From assembly GCF_030758755.1 (NCBI RefSeq), contig NZ_CP132387.1, positions 2,161,001 to 2,225,000 of the forward strand: DNA of 64,000 nt. The letters run 5' to 3'. Position 1 is the stretch's first letter; each line of letters begins with the position of its first letter. The stretch comes from Bartonella apihabitans (GTDB lineage Bacteria > Pseudomonadota > Alphaproteobacteria > Rhizobiales > Rhizobiaceae). The position numbers and the translations under genes were made by a program. Under the pieces are notes generated by a model. It did not search any database. It had not been told where the DNA came from and saw only the letters and a list, made by a program, of their open reading frames with translations. Positions 36,826 through 47,180 of this stretch are shown piece by piece.

Positions 36826-37953
36826 TTAGAAATCGCGTTGAATACGGATGGCACCGCCTATAGCATCCTGATCATGCAAATCGGAATGGACATCATTCCA
36901 TTTGCGATAGTTGACTTCCGGCATAACCGTAAGGCCAGGGAGCATTTCATAAGCAACATTGGCGGCTGTATAGGTATTGCCTACACCTTCATAAGACAAC
37001 TGGAAGTTGCCTGTTGTTTTCGGTGTGAATTTATAAGAAGCACCGAGCCAACCGACCCATTTTCCGCCCCATGTACCGTAGAAACTGTCGACAGCACGGA
37101 TACCGCGACGGCCATCATGGATGAGGGTGTCTTCGTCATCAATATCTTCATAATATTTGTCTTTAAGGTCTTTATAAGCCCCCATGACCCAGACATTGAA
37201 TGCATCGGTAATTTTCAGGTTGACTTTTGCCTTGCCGATCCAGGCTTCATTGACGGCATCGTAAGCACCGGCACCGGTAATCGATCCCCAACCTTGCTCG
37301 AATTTCAAACCGGCAACAACATCGGGAGTATAATCTTCTATCGTTCCGTTAAAGTCGGTGTCTTCGTTACCGCCTTGTTCGATTGAAACCATTGCAGTCA
37401 AACCATTGCTGAATGCATATTGGTACTGGATCATATTGGTACGATAGGCACCGCCCAAAATCACGTCATCATTGATGAAGTTGCCATAGTAATCGAAGAA
37501 TGTATTCAATGCCGATTCATCAACACCGATATGCAAACCACCGAGTTCAATATAACCGAAACGCAATTCGGACGAAGATGAATCCGTCCCGTCATCAAAA
37601 TCGGAACGCAACTCGATATGTGTTTTCAAGGTTCCGAGTTCGGTTTCGGAAGCTGTTGCAACGAGCAAATGGGCACGGACTTCATCGCGCCAGGTTTTCA
37701 TATTACGTTCGTCACGCGAACGGGCGTAAACATCATCGCCACCTTTTGCTTGCGCATAAATGAAACCGCCCACTCTCAAACATGTATCGGTGCCGGGAAT
37801 ATAGAAATATCCCTCACCATAAGCGTCACAGACGCGAACATATTCGACCGGCTCGGCTTCCGGCAAAGCGACATCGGCTGCCTTTGCCGCTGTTGTTTGA
37901 ATTGCGATAACCGCTGAAGTTACCATGAATGCCTGAAATAATTTTGTCATCAT
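36826..37953 (-). CDS. Omp2-type porin
   Basis: 375 residues, Rhizobiales porin family (PF02530), trimeric 16-strand general porin. Signal peptide ending AAKA-ADV near residue 26, then the hallmark VEYVRVCDAYGEGYFYIPGTDTCLRVGGFIYAQ with the two cysteines conserved in Brucella Omp2b. Barrel strands follow to the terminal aromatic residue in IQRDF. It controls small-solute entry and is usually among the most abundant proteins. It has a terminator and a long upstream leader with two inverted repeats, which suggests post-transcriptional or operator control. Confidence 0.93.
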   Translation of the reverse strand: MMTKLFQAFMVTSAVIAIQTTAAKAADVALPEAEPVEYVRVCDAYGEGYFYIPGTDTCLRVGGFIYAQAKGGDDVYARSRDERNMKTWRDEVRAHLLVATASETELGTLKTHIELRSDFDDGTDSSSSELRFGYIELGGLHIGVDESALNTFFDYYGNFINDDVILGGAYRTNMIQYQYAFSNGLTAMVSIEQGGNEDTDFNGTIEDYTPDVVAGLKFEQGWGSITGAGAYDAVNEAWIGKAKVNLKITDAFNVWVMGAYKDLKDKYYEDIDDEDTLIHDGRRGIRAVDSFYGTWGGKWVGWLGASYKFTPKTTGNFQLSYEGVGNTYTAANVAYEMLPGLTVMPEVNYRKWNDVHSDLHDQDAIGGAIRIQRDF

Positions 37954-38009
37954 TGCCCCGAAAAGTTACTGATCGATCATCTCGACAGCATTAGGTGTGA
38001 ACTGCTTGA

Positions 38010-38046
38010 CATGGACATCCAAATTCCCTCGCCCGTCATGTCCATG
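38010..38046 (-). promoter_or_regulatory. Inverted repeat in the porin upstream region
   Basis: CATGGACAT (38010-38018) and ATGTCCATG (38038-38046), perfect 9-bp arms with a 19-base spacer, lie 57-93 bases before the porin ATG. It could be a leader hairpin or a two-site operator. Confidence 0.5.
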
Positions 38047-38086
38047 CAAATTAAGACGAGCACATATAAGCTCTAAGCATCTATAC

Positions 38087-38114
38087 AAACTTGAAGAATC
38101 TATTCAAGTTTTTA
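38087..38114. promoter_or_regulatory. Second inverted repeat upstream of the porin
   Basis: AAACTTGAA (38087-38095) and TTCAAGTTT (38103-38111), perfect 9-bp arms with a 7-base loop, followed on the plus strand by two more T. Either an operator or the end of a small plus-strand transcript. Confidence 0.4.
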
Positions 38115-38182
38115 ATCGCCTTTTTATTTCTATGTCGTTTTTAAAGGATAATCTGTAACAAATATGATACACTTTTATAATA

Positions 38183-38212
38183 AAAGCCCGAAACAGGGCG
38201 CTTCGGGCTTTT
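38183..38212 (-). terminator. Terminator of fba
   Basis: AAGCCCGAA (38184-38192) pairs with TTCGGGCTT (38202-38210); on the minus strand it is followed by TTATTATA. Confidence 0.75.
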
Positions 38213-38240
38213 TGAAACTTTTATAATTCCAATTCCAAAA

Positions 38241-39269
38241 TCAGGCGGCTTGTTCGTCCTTTTTGGTCCATTTGCCAAGTGCTGCAAGATAGTTCATCTT
38301 TGCACGGTGAGCAAAAGCCTTCTGTCCGGCTGCAACATTCTGCTTTTTACCGCCCCATGCTGCGATAGCAGCAGCCTGCAAAGCACGTCCGTAAGAGAAT
38401 GTTACATTCCACGGCAAATTGCCGATAGCGTTGATTGCCGAAAGATGGGCTGTTGCTTCTTCGTCAGACTGGCCACCGGAAAGGAATGCGATACCGGGAA
38501 CGGTTGCCGGAACAGTTGATTTCAAAACACGAACGGTTTTTTCAGCGACTTCCTCGACAGAAGCCTTGCGGGCATTCTTACCGTCAATAACCATATTCGG
38601 CTTTAAAACCATGCCTTCCAATTTGACGCGGGCAGAAAAAAGCTCGTCAAAAACGGTTCTCAACACATGTTCGGTTACTTCATAGCAACGATCAATCGAA
38701 TGATTTCCGGGTTTGCCATCCATGAGGATTTCCGGTTCAACGATCGGAACAATCTGTGCTTCCTGACAAAGTGCGGCATAGCGCGCCAAAGCTTGGGCAT
38801 TTTGTCTTACAGCGCCCCATGTCGGGAATTTATTGCTATCAATAGCAATAACACCGCGCCATTTGGCGAAACGGGCACCCAGTTCATAATATTCTTTCAA
38901 GCGTCCCCGTAAACCATCAAGACCTTCTGTAATCGTTTCATCCGGAAAACCGGCGAGCGGCTTTGCCCCTTCGTCGACCTTGATACCGGGTATCGAACCG
39001 GCCTGTCTGATAATGTCGGTCAACATGCGACCATCCGAGGCTTTTTGACGAATTGTTTCATCAAAAAGAATGACGCCGGAAATGTATTTTTCCATAGCTT
39101 CTTTGGTCGTGAACAACATCTCACGATAGTCGCGACGGTTTTCTTCGGTCGATTCAAGATGGATCGTATCGAACCGCTTTTTTATGGTGCTTGTGCTTTC
39201 ATCAGCAGCAAGCAGACCTTTTCCTCCTGCCGTCATAGCAATTGCAATATCCTCAAGACGTTCACTCAT
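38241..39269 (-). CDS. fba: Fructose-bisphosphate aldolase, class I
   Basis: 342 residues. The class I (Schiff-base) enzyme cleaves fructose-1,6-bisphosphate. AMTAGGKGLLAADESTSTIKKRFD and SGVILFDETIRQ mark the N-terminal half; GMVLKPNMVIDGKNA contains the Schiff-base lysine region (VLKPNM), and GIAFLSGGQSDEEATAHLSAIN plus PWNVTFSYGRALQAAA bind the phosphates. It is the last gene of the tkt-gap-pgk-fba group, all on the minus strand. In many Rhizobiales the ThiE-like, Sel1 and efp genes follow directly; here they are about 8 kb away. Confidence 0.96.
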   Translation of the reverse strand: MSERLEDIAIAMTAGGKGLLAADESTSTIKKRFDTIHLESTEENRRDYREMLFTTKEAMEKYISGVILFDETIRQKASDGRMLTDIIRQAGSIPGIKVDEGAKPLAGFPDETITEGLDGLRGRLKEYYELGARFAKWRGVIAIDSNKFPTWGAVRQNAQALARYAALCQEAQIVPIVEPEILMDGKPGNHSIDRCYEVTEHVLRTVFDELFSARVKLEGMVLKPNMVIDGKNARKASVEEVAEKTVRVLKSTVPATVPGIAFLSGGQSDEEATAHLSAINAIGNLPWNVTFSYGRALQAAAIAAWGGKKQNVAAGQKAFAHRAKMNYLAALGKWTKKDEQAA

Positions 39270-39401
39270 TGGGGTGGCTCCTCTTTTTTAATAGCCAGAC
39301 AATAACAATTTGTATCCAAAGTGAAACGGACAAACCCCCGTTCCAATCATTTCAATATACAAGCGGGGAAATCTGAAAAGAATTTTCCCCACTCAATTAT
39401 T

Positions 39402-40592
39402 TTATTTCTCCAAGGCGACAATACCCGGCAATGGTTTGCCTTCCATCCATTCGAGAAATGCTCCGCCGGCTGTTGAAATATAGGTAAAATCGGCAGCAAC
39501 ACCGGCATGATGAAGTGCCGAAACCGTATCGCCACCACCAGCAATGGAGGTGAGCTTTTTCTGTTTTGTGCGGGCAGCAACACGTTTGGCAACGGCAACT
39601 GTGCCTGCATCAAAGGGATGCAATTCAAAAGCGCCAAGAGGCCCATTCCAGACCAGTGTTGCAGCGTCATCTATGGCCGCATTGATACGTTCGACAGAAT
39701 TTTCACCAATATCGAGAATCATACCATCGGCGGGGATTGAATCGATACCATAACGATGGTTAGGCGAATTTGCTTCAAAACTTTCGGCAACGATAGCGTC
39801 AACCGGCAAAATGATTGAACAATTTTCAGTCTTTGCCTTGGTTAAAATAGCACGGGCAGTCTCTCCGAGTTCATGCTCGCATAACGACTTTCCGACACTT
39901 AAACCCTTGGCCGCCAGAAATGTATTGGCCATGCCACCGCCGATAATAAGTGCATCGACCTTTTCAATCAGATTATTGAGAAGATCAATCTTCGTGGAAA
40001 CTTTGGCACCGCCAACGATGGCTACCACCGGATGAGCCGGATGACCAAGCCCTTTTTCCAGTGCCTCGAGTTCCATCTGCATGGAGCGGCCGGCATAGGC
40101 TGGCAAAACATGGGCAAGCCCTTCCGTCGAAGCATGGGCACGGTGAGCGGCGGAAAACGCATCATTGACATAAATATCACCATTTTCAGCCAATGCTTTG
40201 ACAAATGCCGGATCGTTCTTTTCTTCGCCTTCATGGAAGCGTGTATTTTCGAAAAGAACAATATCACCGTCTTTCAGGGCATCGACAGCGGCTTTCGCTT
40301 TTTCGCCAATGCAGTCCTCGGCAAAAGTAACCGTTTTTCCTAAAACTTTTTCGACTGTCGGAACAATTTGCTTTAATGAAAATTCGGCAACAACTTTGCC
40401 TTTCGGACGCCCGAAATGGGCAAGCAAAATAACTTTTGCACCTTTTCTGCTCAGTTCGGTGATGGTTGGTTTAACCCGCTCTATGCGAGTGGCATCCGTT
40501 ACTTTTCCGTCAGCGACTGGCACATTGAGATCAACGCGCAGAAGCACGCGCTTCGATTTTACATCAACATCATCAAGGGTGCGAAAAGCCAT
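39402..40592 (-). CDS. pgk: Phosphoglycerate kinase
   Basis: 396 residues. Transfers phosphate between 1,3-bisphosphoglycerate and [22 protein letters not shown] near the N-terminus is the PGK signature; [58 protein letters not shown] and the C-terminal [16 protein letters not shown] with [17 protein letters not shown] are all present. It lies between gap and fba. Confidence 0.98.
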   Translation of the reverse strand: MAFRTLDDVDVKSKRVLLRVDLNVPVADGKVTDATRIERVKPTITELSRKGAKVILLAHFGRPKGKVVAEFSLKQIVPTVEKVLGKTVTFAEDCIGEKAKAAVDALKDGDIVLFENTRFHEGEEKNDPAFVKALAENGDIYVNDAFSAAHRAHASTEGLAHVLPAYAGRSMQMELEALEKGLGHPAHPVVAIVGGAKVSTKIDLLNNLIEKVDALIIGGGMANTFLAAKGLSVGKSLCEHELGETARAILTKAKTENCSIILPVDAIVAESFEANSPNHRYGIDSIPADGMILDIGENSVERINAAIDDAATLVWNGPLGAFELHPFDAGTVAVAKRVAARTKQKKLTSIAGGGDTVSALHHAGVAADFTYISTAGGAFLEWMEGKPLPGIVALEK

Positions 40593-40708
40593 ATTTTTCT
40601 CCAGATTTTCAAGGAACGGGTTTTTATTTCAATGCGGCCCATTCAAGTCCGTTTTATCGAAAGTCTTGGGACAAGCAACTCATCAAGACCTTCATTTTAA
40701 TAAGAAAA

Positions 40709-40727
40709 TGGGGGCTGATGCCCCCTT
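40709..40727 (-). terminator. Terminator of gap
   Basis: GGGGGC-TGAT-GCCCCC, a perfect 6-bp stem with a 4-base loop right after the gap stop. On the minus strand the following ATTTTCTT tract is a moderate T-run, so some readthrough to pgk is likely. Confidence 0.6.
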
Positions 40728-40735
40728 TATTATTG

Positions 40736-41743
40736 TCAGATTGTCTTTGCGAATGCGACGGCAACATCAGCCATACGGTTGGAGAAGCCCCATTCATTGT
40801 CGTACCAGGAAAGAATACGAACGAATGTTCCATCCATAACGCGTGTTTGCTCGGTATGGAAAATCGACGAATGTGGATCATGGTTGAAATCGTGGCTGAC
40901 GAGTTTTTCATCGGTATAGCCGAGAATACCCTTCAAAGGTCCATTTGCAGCTTTACGGATTTCTTCATTGATTTCTTCCGGTGTAACCGGACGCTTTGCA
41001 ATAAAGGTAAAGTCGACAACCGAAACATTCGGTGTTGGAACACGGATAGCAACGCCATCAAGCTTGCCAGCAAGTTCCGGCAAAACCAGACCAACAGCCT
41101 TGGCAGCACCGGTAGATGTCGGGATCATCGACAAAGCTGCAGCGCGTGCACGGTAGAGGTCTTTGTGCAATTTATCCAAAGTCGGCTGATCGCCGGTATA
41201 TGAGTGAATGGTTGTCATGAAGCCTTTTTCAATGCCGACAGTCTTGTTGAGGACATGGGCAACCGGAGCAAGGCAGTTGGTTGTGCAGGATCCGTTCGAA
41301 ATGACCTTATGCTCTTTTGTGAGCTTGTCATGATTAACGCCATAGACAACCGTCAGGTCAGCGCCTTTAGACGGTGCGGAAACGATAACACGCTTGGCAC
41401 CTGCATCGAGATGGGCAGCAGCTTTTTCACGGGCGGTAAAAATGCCGGTGCATTCCAAAGCAATATCAATGCCAAGTTCTTTCCACGGCAATTGTTCCGG
41501 ATCACGTGCAGCCGTAACCTTGATCGGCCCGCGGCCAGCGTCAATGGTATCACCCGATACCTTTACTTCGTGAGGGAAACGTCCATGGACCGAATCATAG
41601 CGCAGCAGATGGGCATTTGTTTCAACCGGCCCCAAATCGTTAACTGCAACAATGTCAATATCTTTGCGACCGCTTTCAATGATTGCACGCACAACATTGC
41701 GCCCAATACGTCCAAATCCGTTGATTGCTACACGTACTGCCAT
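40736..41743 (-). CDS. gap: Glyceraldehyde-3-phosphate dehydrogenase
   Basis: 335 residues, type I. NAD-binding [16 protein letters not shown] at the N-terminus; the catalytic cysteine lies in [29 protein letters not shown] and [27 protein letters not shown] follow; the C-terminus has [17 protein letters not shown] start at 41743 gives the standard [14 protein letters not shown]. Downstream of tkt by 33 bases. Confidence 0.98.
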   Translation of the reverse strand: MAVRVAINGFGRIGRNVVRAIIESGRKDIDIVAVNDLGPVETNAHLLRYDSVHGRFPHEVKVSGDTIDAGRGPIKVTAARDPEQLPWKELGIDIALECTGIFTAREKAAAHLDAGAKRVIVSAPSKGADLTVVYGVNHDKLTKEHKVISNGSCTTNCLAPVAHVLNKTVGIEKGFMTTIHSYTGDQPTLDKLHKDLYRARAAALSMIPTSTGAAKAVGLVLPELAGKLDGVAIRVPTPNVSVVDFTFIAKRPVTPEEINEEIRKAANGPLKGILGYTDEKLVSHDFNHDPHSSIFHTEQTRVMDGTFVRILSWYDNEWGFSNRMADVAVAFAKTI

Positions 41744-41776
41744 ATTATCTCTCCCTTTAATTGAGATATTTGAATA

Positions 41777-43756
41777 TTAAAGCTTTGCTTCCGCCGCTGC
41801 AACGACGGCTTCGGGGGTTATCCCGAAATGTTTGTAAAGTGCGTCGATAGGACCACTCGCACCAAAACTATGCATTCCTATAAATACACCATCTGTTCCA
41901 ATAAAACGATCCCATCCTTGGCGAATTGCTGCTTCAATAGCAATTTTCACAGGCGCTGTACCTATCAAAGCCGTTTGATAAGACTCTACTTGGTGCTCGA
42001 AAAGTTCAAAACAAGGGACCGATACAACTCTTGTAGGTATTCCTTTGTTTTCAAGCTCGTTGCGTGCCTTCACCGCTATTTCCACTTCCGAACCGGATGC
42101 AAAAATCGTAACTTTTGCGTCATCACTCGCCGTCATCAATTCATAAGCGCCCAAGGCACAAAGATTGTCTTCGTCATAGTTTTTGCGTAAAGTGGGCAAA
42201 CCCTGGCGGGTCAATGCCAAAGTCGAAGGCGTTGTTTTTGATTTCAATGCCAATTGCCAACATTCGGCGGTCTCGACCACATCGGCCGGACGGAAAACAA
42301 GATGATTGGGAATTGCCCGCAAACTTGCCAGATGTTCAACCGGTTGATGGGTAGGTTCATCTTCACCAAGACCGATAGAATCATGCGTCATCACATAGAT
42401 GACACGAATACCCATCAATGATGAAAGCCGCATTGCCGGACGGGCATAGTCGGAAAAGCACAAGAAAGTTCCCGAATAGGGAATAATACCACCATAAAGT
42501 GACAAGCCGTTCATAATCGCGGCCATGGCATGTTCGCGAATGCCGTAATGGATATAACGGCCTGAAAAATCTTCCGGTGTAATATCATTGGTCTGGCTTG
42601 TTTTGGTATTATTGGAGCCTGTCAAATCGGCCGATCCACCAATTGTTTCGTCAACTGCCCCGTTGATAACTTCAAGTGCCATTTGCGAGGCAACACGCGT
42701 TGCAACTTTCGGCTGGTCGGCAGCAAGTTTCTTTTTGTAGTCATTAATGACGCTATCAAAATTTCCGGGCAGATCGCCACGCATTAAACGTTCGAATTCG
42801 GCACGTTTTTGCGGATCAAGAGCTTCAAGCTTTTTATCCCATTCCTGACGTTTTTTTGCAGCATTGAGACCGGCAAGCCGCCAGTTATCGAGAATTTCGG
42901 CGGGAATAACGAAAGGCTCGCTTTCCCAGCCCAGAGCTTTACGTGTCTCGGCAACTTCTTCCTTACCGAGCGGCGAACCATGAACTTTGTTGGTACCGGC
43001 TTTGTGAGGAGAGCCGAAACCGATTGTTGTCCGGCACGAGATCAATGTCGGTTTATCGGAGGTTTTGGCTTTTTCGATCGCTTTGGCGATTGAGTCCTGA
43101 TCGTGCCCGTCAACCTTGATTGTGTTCCATTGACATGCTTCAAAACGTGCACATTGGTCGGTATTATCCGAAATCGTAATCGCACCATCAATCGATATCT
43201 GGTTATTGTCCCAGAAGACAATGAGCTTATTGAGTTTCATGTGACCGGCAAAAGCAATGGCCTCTTGCGAAATACCTTCCATCAGGCAGCCATCACCGGC
43301 AAGCACATAAGTATAATGATCGACCAGATCTCCCCAACGCGCATTCATAATGCGCTCGCCAAGTGCCATACCGACGGCATTGGCTATGCCCTGACCCAAC
43401 GGGCCGGTTGTCGTTTCGATGCCATTGATATGACGATATTCGGGATGACCGGCAGTTTTTGCACCAAGCTGACGGAAATTCTTGATCTCGTCTATTGTAA
43501 CGTCTTCATATCCGGAAAGATACATGACTGAATAAAGCAACATGGAACCGTGTCCTGCCGAGAGAACAAAACGGTCCCGATTAGGCCAATTCGGCTTTTT
43601 CGGATCGTGGGCTAAAAATTTTGTATAAAGCACTGTCGCAATGTCGGCGGCACCCATCGGAAGACCAGGATGACCCGAATTTGCTTTCTCGATTGCATCG
43701 ATGGAAAGAAAACGGATAGCATTGGCCATCTGGTTCTGCTTGTCATTATTTTTCAT
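41777..43756 (-). CDS. tkt: Transketolase
   Basis: 659 residues. Thiamine-diphosphate enzyme of the pentose-phosphate pathway. [27 protein letters not shown], then the ThDP motif [41 protein letters not shown], the catalytic glutamate region [21 protein letters not shown], and [28 protein letters not shown]. First gene of the tkt-gap-pgk-fba group; it diverges from DUF4164-zapA, the usual arrangement in Rhizobiales. Confidence 0.98.
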   Translation of the reverse strand: MKNNDKQNQMANAIRFLSIDAIEKANSGHPGLPMGAADIATVLYTKFLAHDPKKPNWPNRDRFVLSAGHGSMLLYSVMYLSGYEDVTIDEIKNFRQLGAKTAGHPEYRHINGIETTTGPLGQGIANAVGMALGERIMNARWGDLVDHYTYVLAGDGCLMEGISQEAIAFAGHMKLNKLIVFWDNNQISIDGAITISDNTDQCARFEACQWNTIKVDGHDQDSIAKAIEKAKTSDKPTLISCRTTIGFGSPHKAGTNKVHGSPLGKEEVAETRKALGWESEPFVIPAEILDNWRLAGLNAAKKRQEWDKKLEALDPQKRAEFERLMRGDLPGNFDSVINDYKKKLAADQPKVATRVASQMALEVINGAVDETIGGSADLTGSNNTKTSQTNDITPEDFSGRYIHYGIREHAMAAIMNGLSLYGGIIPYSGTFLCFSDYARPAMRLSSLMGIRVIYVMTHDSIGLGEDEPTHQPVEHLASLRAIPNHLVFRPADVVETAECWQLALKSKTTPSTLALTRQGLPTLRKNYDEDNLCALGAYELMTASDDAKVTIFASGSEVEIAVKARNELENKGIPTRVVSVPCFELFEHQVESYQTALIGTAPVKIAIEAAIRQGWDRFIGTDGVFIGMHSFGASGPIDALYKHFGITPEAVVAAAEAKL

Positions 43757-43980
43757 GAAAATTGGCTACTCTTTGATCGCTAGTAAATTCGGTCTAATGC
43801 TTCTTTTGACAAATATCACTTAAACCGTGTGAGTCAATAAAATCCCACTGTCACCAGCTTTGATACGGTGGATTTCTTGCCACAAGCCGAGAAGACATTT
43901 AAGAATAGTAAAACTCGGATAAAATTTGCCGGAATGATTCGTTTTTAAATCTATCTTTTACACAAAGGATCTGGAACTCG

Positions 43981-44256
43981 ATGCCACAAGATACATCAAT
44001 TCTCGATCAAGCGATCAATCGTCTGGAAAACGCTCTTAAGACGCTTGAAAATGCCGTTGTCAATGACAATAAAGATACATATGACACCAGTGAGCTCGAG
44101 GAAGAAATCCAGCGCATGAATGCAGATCGCAGCCGTCTGGCGCAAGCACTCGATACATCTGAATCGCGCGCTGAACGCCTTGAACAAGCCAATAAGGAAG
44201 TATCGCGCCGTCTTATTACCGCAATGGAAACGATACGAACAGTGGTTGACCGGTAA
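43981..44256 (+). CDS. DUF4164 coiled-coil protein
   Basis: 91 residues, helical throughout, with heptad-like patterns (LDQAINRLENALKTLENAVV, then LEEEIQRMNADRSRLAQALDTSESRAERLEQANKEVSRRLITAMETIRTVV). The family is found upstream of zapA in Rhizobiales; a link with cell division is inferred from that place only. It ends 12 bases before the zapA start. Confidence 0.85.
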   Translation: MPQDTSILDQAINRLENALKTLENAVVNDNKDTYDTSELEEEIQRMNADRSRLAQALDTSESRAERLEQANKEVSRRLITAMETIRTVVDR

Positions 44257-44268
44257 AGGGCAATAAAT

Positions 44269-44631
44269 ATGGCAACTGTATCAGTCACGATTGATGGAAA
44301 AACCTACCGCATGGCTTGCGATGAAGGCGAAGAAGACCATCTTGCCGGTCTTGCCCATCAGCTTGACCAATACATCAGCCATTTGAAATCGAATTTCGGC
44401 GAGATCGGAGATCATCGCCTTTCTGTTATGGCAGGCATCATGGTTATGGACGAGCTTGATGAAGCGCGTCGTCAGTTAAATAGCCTGAAACAGGAAAACG
44501 ACATGTTGCGGCAGGAAAATACACAGCTTACCGATGCCTGTGAACGCTACGAAACAGTCGCAGCCAAAGCAATTGATCGGGCGGCCAGTCATATTGATGC
44601 TCTTGCCCGCGAGCTTGTGAAAAACCAGTAA
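44269..44631 (+). CDS. zapA: Cell division protein ZapA
   Basis: 120 residues. ZapA bundles FtsZ filaments at the division ring. VSVTIDGKTYRMACDEGEEDHLAGLAHQLDQYISHLK is the conserved globular N-terminus, and the second half is a long coiled coil that gives the tetramer. In many bacteria ssrS and fau follow zapA; here they are 24 kb away, which marks a rearrangement. Confidence 0.93.
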   Translation: MATVSVTIDGKTYRMACDEGEEDHLAGLAHQLDQYISHLKSNFGEIGDHRLSVMAGIMVMDELDEARRQLNSLKQENDMLRQENTQLTDACERYETVAAKAIDRAASHIDALARELVKNQ

Positions 44632-45071
44632 GAGTAAACACTGACCCGATATATCCTGGTGTCTTTCCCGTTTCTTTCCTGTTGTCTCCATTGAAAATCA
44701 TTTTTTCCATAAACGGAAAATAAAAGACCGTTCATAAAAATATCAATACAGTAAAATTCCGCTTTGTTTCAAAAGCCCCATAAATAATGGGCATATAAAT
44801 TAACAGCCAAATTTATGTGTTTTTTAACACTTGGTAAGTCATTTCTATAGTCTGGGACGACACTTACAGCGGATGGTTTTTATCAGGAGCTTTTTTGGCT
44901 CCCTTTACCGGAATAGTTTTATATAAAACCTGATCTTCAGTTTACGGCTTTTCCGCGAAGCTTAGCCGATATCCTGTTCAAAGAAAATCTGAACTGCTTT
45001 CTTTCAATATCAGGAACTCTTCCGCCTGAAAACTCGCCCCCTCACAAGCGAGGTGAAAGAGACGCTGAAAA
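44632..45071. other. zapA-pyk gap, no gene seen
   Basis: About 440 bases with no ORF of coding character. A GGAGC/GCTCC hairpin (about 44886-44902) around a T-rich loop and a CTCGC/GCGAG hairpin near 45040 are visible. ssrS-fau would be expected here from the usual zapA context. Confidence 0.45.
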
Positions 45072-45147
45072 ATCATCGGCGAACATAGATTTCGGCAGAA
45101 CCGGAGGAATCAGGCTCTGCCGATGAATGTCAGGATTTACCGATGAT
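45072..45147 (-). terminator. Nested hairpin at the 3' end of pyk
   Basis: Outer arms ATCATCGG (45072-45079) and CCGATGAT (45140-45147) enclose inner arms CGGCAGA (45093-45099) and TCTGCCG (45116-45122). On the minus strand the structure starts at the pyk stop codon and is followed by TTTTT. Probably terminator plus 3' stabilising structure. Confidence 0.6.
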
Positions 45148-46583
45148 TATCTGCGTTTGCCATCTTCCTTGGCAACATAGGCTATGCGCAACATATTGGT
45201 TGCACCCGGTGTTCCAAGCGGTACACCGGCGGTTACAATAATTCTGTCACCTGGAACGCTATAGCCTTCCCGAAGTGCAATGGCAGCAGCTCTTTCAACC
45301 ATATCATCAAGATTGTGCGCGTCTTCTGTGACAACACAATGAAGTCCCCAAACAAGGGCGAGGCGCCGCGCTGTTTCGGTAATCGGTGAAAGAGCAATGA
45401 TTGAAGGCATTGGCCGCTCGCGCGATGCACGAATACCTGTCGCACCGGAAGCCGTATAAGCGACAATGGCCGAAAGATTGAGGGTTTCGGCAATTTGCCT
45501 TGCGGCAAGCGAAATCGCATCGGCGCCGGTTGGTTCGGGAGCCGGATGTTGCGCATCAATCATGGGTTCATAATTGGAATCCCGTTCGATCTTGCAGGCA
45601 ATTTTATCCATTGTGCGAACGGCTTCTTCCGGATAGGCACCGGCCGCCGATTCAGCCGACAGCATGATAGCATCAGCCCCTTCATAAACGGCTGTTGCAA
45701 CGTCCGAGACTTCAGCACGGGTTGGAACCGGTGAGGTGATCATCGATTCAAGCATCTGGGTTGCAACCACAACCGGCTTACCAGCGCGCCGACAGAGTTT
45801 GATAATATCCATCTGGATACCGGGCACTGTTTCCAACGGCATTTCAACGCCAAGATCACCGCGCGCCACCATAACAGCGTCGGATAAATCGACAATCTCG
45901 TGAATTCTGCGAACGGCCTGCGGCTTTTCGATTTTTGAGAGAATAGCCACTTTGCCTTTGGCAATTTTACGGGCTTCGGCAATATCTTCAGGACGCTGGA
46001 TAAAGGAAAGCGCAATCCAGTCAATCGGCTGTTCAAGAACTGCAAGAAGATCTTTGTGGTCTTTTTCCGTCATTGCTCCGACACCAAGCAGCGTGTCCGG
46101 CAGGCTCACGCCCTTGCGATCGGAAATGTGCGTTCCGGCGACGACCTTGCATTCAATAGCGGTATGTGTGCATTTCTGGGCCAGAAGCTCGAGTTTGCCG
46201 TCATCAATCAACAAACGTTCGCCCGGTTTGACCGCATCGAAAATTTCCTTGTGAGGCAAATAGACACGGGTATTGTCCCCCGGAATATCTTTATTGTCGA
46301 GTGTGAAAGTCTGCCCGGCAACAAGATCAACCTTGCCTTTTGCAAATTCTCCCACACGTAATTTCGGTCCCTGCAAATCGGCAAGTATACCGATCGGGCG
46401 TCCTTGTTTTTTCTCGATATGACGTATGATTTTAACCAAAGAGCGCATTGTGTCATGATCGGCATGACTCATATTGATGCGAAAAACGTCAACCCCCGCT
46501 AAAAAAAGCTTTTCGATCATTTTTTCGTCGGACGATGCAGGTCCGAGCGTAGCAACAATCTTTACTTTACGGTTACGTTTCAT
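45147..46583 (-). CDS. pyk: Pyruvate kinase
   Basis: 478 residues. Final glycolytic step, PEP plus ADP to pyruvate plus ATP. KIVATLGPASSDEKMIEKLFLAGVDVFRINMSHADH at the N-terminus; ILADLQGPKLRVG; the active-site region AILSKIEKPQAVRRIHEIVDLSDAVMVARGDLGVEMPLE with the catalytic Lys; and AVYEGADAIMLSAESAAGAYPEEAV. Its start overlaps the stop of the DUF1036 gene (ATGA), so the two are coupled. Confidence 0.97.
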   Translation of the reverse strand: MKRNRKVKIVATLGPASSDEKMIEKLFLAGVDVFRINMSHADHDTMRSLVKIIRHIEKKQGRPIGILADLQGPKLRVGEFAKGKVDLVAGQTFTLDNKDIPGDNTRVYLPHKEIFDAVKPGERLLIDDGKLELLAQKCTHTAIECKVVAGTHISDRKGVSLPDTLLGVGAMTEKDHKDLLAVLEQPIDWIALSFIQRPEDIAEARKIAKGKVAILSKIEKPQAVRRIHEIVDLSDAVMVARGDLGVEMPLETVPGIQMDIIKLCRRAGKPVVVATQMLESMITSPVPTRAEVSDVATAVYEGADAIMLSAESAAGAYPEEAVRTMDKIACKIERDSNYEPMIDAQHPAPEPTGADAISLAARQIAETLNLSAIVAYTASGATGIRASRERPMPSIIALSPITETARRLALVWGLHCVVTEDAHNLDDMVERAAAIALREGYSVPGDRIIVTAGVPLGTPGATNMLRIAYVAKEDGKRR

Positions 46584-47047
46584 TTTGTGGGAGCTCCTGT
46601 AACAAGCGGCGTATTCAACGCCGGATTATTGGATACAGGTTCGGTAAGCTGAACCATCCAGCTTGTCTGCGTACCCGTATCGATTTCTTGAAAACCGGCT
46701 TTCTGAAAGCCTCGTGCAAAGCAGTCATTGACACCATTAATGGTAAATTCGGAATCTTTCACACACATATTGATGGGACCATCCCAACGCCCGTGATTTT
46801 TAGCATCTTCCGCGTGAAGATAATAAAAACGCGAGGATAAAGGCCCGTCAATAATCGTCTTGCAACGTGTTGGACCGACAACCCACCAACCTTCGGACAT
46901 CCAGCCGGCTTTTGCACGGTAGCCAATGGAAACGCCGATGGCTTCCTGAGTTGTGTTGCAGACACGGAAATCCGCACGAGCCGCACATGAAAGAGCGAGC
47001 ATGATCGCCATACCGAAGAGAATAATCCTGGTCTTTTTCAACAACAT
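46580..47047 (-). CDS. Secreted DUF1036 protein
   Basis: 155 residues from the ATG at 47047. A signal peptide (KKTRIILFGMAIMLALSCAARA, cleavage before DFRVCN) precedes the DUF1036 domain: RVCNTTQEAIGVSIGYRAKAGWMSEGWWVVGPTRCKTII, then FYYLHAEDAKNHGRWDG and FCV-like MCVKDSEFTI. Function unknown. I chose 47047 because AAGGTG precedes it and the signal peptide starts there; the open frame reaches 47158 and would bury it. DUF1036 beside pyk is a conserved pairing in Rhizobiales. Confidence 0.88.
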   Translation of the reverse strand: MLLKKTRIILFGMAIMLALSCAARADFRVCNTTQEAIGVSIGYRAKAGWMSEGWWVVGPTRCKTIIDGPLSSRFYYLHAEDAKNHGRWDGPINMCVKDSEFTINGVNDCFARGFQKAGFQEIDTGTQTSWMVQLTEPVSNNPALNTPLVTGAPTK

Positions 47048-47180
47048 TTCTGGCACCTTCGGTTTTATTTGGTCCTGACCGCTATTCTTTTGCACTTCAT
47101 TTGTGTTTTGTGTAGTTTCGTAAAATTTGTCAATGTCAGAGATTTTCAAAACAGCCATATTATAAAGTGATGATAAAAAA

